Shown: positions 63,533-64,000 of the stretch, piece after piece | Numbering within the stretch: position 1 is the first letter of the stretch | How the letters are laid out: each line of letters opens with the position of its first letter | Source of the DNA: Anaerolineae bacterium | Lineage (GTDB): Bacteria > Chloroflexota > Anaerolineae > Aggregatilineales > Phototrophicaceae | Length of the DNA stretch: 64,000 nt | Assembly (NCBI GenBank): GCA_022821805.1 | Contig: JAJECX010000024.1 | Location: 1-64,000 of the forward strand | Direction: 5' to 3' | Translations under genes and position numbers: made by a program | Notes under the pieces: model-generated | The model's input: the letters and a program-made list of their open reading frames with translations, nothing else | What the model was told of the DNA's origin: nothing | The model's database searches: none

Positions 63533-64000
63533 TTAGGCGCGCAGTTTTCTCATTCGCTCGGCCGCCCTTTCGAGGGTTTCATCGCTTTTGCAAAAGGCGA
63601 AGCGAACGTGATTTTCAGCGTGATGCCGGTGTTTGTCGCTGAAAAAGGCCGATGGCGGAATTGTCGCCACGCCAATGTCTTCAATCAGGTATTTGCAGAA
63701 CTCGACATCGTTTCCTTCAAACACCTGCGAAAAATCGCCCATGATGAAATAGGTGCCTTCGGGCTGCATCGCCGACATGCCGGCGGCCTCGATCACTTGC
63801 ATCACCAGATCGCGCTTATGCGAATACAGCGCCTGATATTCCTCGTAATAGCTGCTGCCGAGGGTGAAGGCGTAGGCGGTCGCCACTTGGGTGGGGTGGT
63901 TGGTGGCGAAGGTGATGAACTGATGCGAGCGCCAGACACCGGTGATCAATTCCGGCGGACCGTAGACCCAGCCGATTTTCCAGCCGGTCATGCCAAAGGT
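63533..64000 (-). CDS. class I/II PLP aminotransferase, partial
   Basis: Only the C-terminal 155 residues are in the window; the gene runs off the right edge. The frame reads TFGMTGWKIGWVYGP, the segment just after the PLP lysine in aspartate-aminotransferase-like enzymes, then NHPTQVATAYAF, and ends VRFAFCKSDETLERAAERM. It resembles the methionine/kynurenine-type aminotransferases. N terminus and PLP lysine are not visible. Confidence 0.9.
   Translation of the reverse strand, partial: TFGMTGWKIGWVYGPPELITGVWRSHQFITFATNHPTQVATAYAFTLGSSYYEEYQALYSHKRDLVMQVIEAAGMSAMQPEGTYFIMGDFSQVFEGNDVEFCKYLIEDIGVATIPPSAFFSDKHRHHAENHVRFAFCKSDETLERAAERMRKLRA

Overview
The window looks like a chromosomal piece of a Chloroflexota bacterium (Anaerolineae-like). 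This is inferred from protein style and gene sets, not from a database match: an FMN-riboswitch-controlled RibXY-type flavin importer of the kind described in Chloroflexus, a fused Sat-CysC, KorAB, a DUF4956-CotH pair, rhomboid and CPBP protease homologues, and FakA with two DegV proteins. Apart from one decayed transporter locus it is mostly housekeeping and metabolic genes. There is no CRISPR array, prophage or recognisable transposase.

Layout. 1-2.9 kb: a 5S rRNA gene (end of an rRNA operon lying to the left), a Pho-box-like direct repeat, a DUF4956-CotH operon, and a degenerate second 5S copy. 2.9-6.0 kb: an SGNH hydrolase, a DUF2007 protein and a P1 peptidase. 6.2-8.2 kb: a PhoB/PhoR-like two-component system. 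8.2-11.3 kb: promoter, FMN riboswitch and flavin ABC transporter (permease, binding protein, ATPase). 11.3-13.7 kb: a cysteine-desulfurase-like enzyme, an atypical winged-helix regulator and rpsT. 13.9-17.3 kb: a decaying dipeptide transporter (one intact permease, one frameshifted permease, a truncated binding protein with an in-frame stop) next to a small orphan membrane protein. 17.7-26.8 kb: a lipoprotein cytochrome c, then two divergent catabolic operons (amidohydrolase, CUT1 sugar-type ABC transporter and an ArgH-like lyase; opposite, a sugar isomerase and a Gfo/Idh/MocA dehydrogenase). 26.8-39.4 kb, minus strand: comEC, a coiled-coil protein, coaD, recG, two DegV/FakB proteins, FakA, rpe, rlmN and a CPBP protease. 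39.5-47.3 kb, plus strand: two tRNA-Ser genes, an SRPBCC protein, a membrane protein, anmK, yihY, nusB, tatA/B, tatC and sat-cysC. 47.4-55.3 kb: a Ca2+-type P-ATPase, threonine aldolase, a degenerate CPBP homologue, two rhomboids and citrate synthase.

The most distinctive part is 55.5-59.6 kb. A predicted structured RNA ending in a strong intrinsic terminator precedes a JAMM protease, a ubiquitin-like sulfur carrier whose diglycine is masked by two arginines, and an E1-like/rhodanese fusion. Together these form a complete sulfur-transfer system in which the protease probably unmasks the carrier. Abutting it tail-to-tail is a translationally coupled two-gene cassette of unknown function whose second protein has a PD-(D/E)XK-like motif pattern. 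The window ends with the 2-oxoacid:ferredoxin oxidoreductase genes korAB, a GntR-family regulator with several nearby palindromes, and the 3' part of an aminotransferase gene that runs off the right edge.
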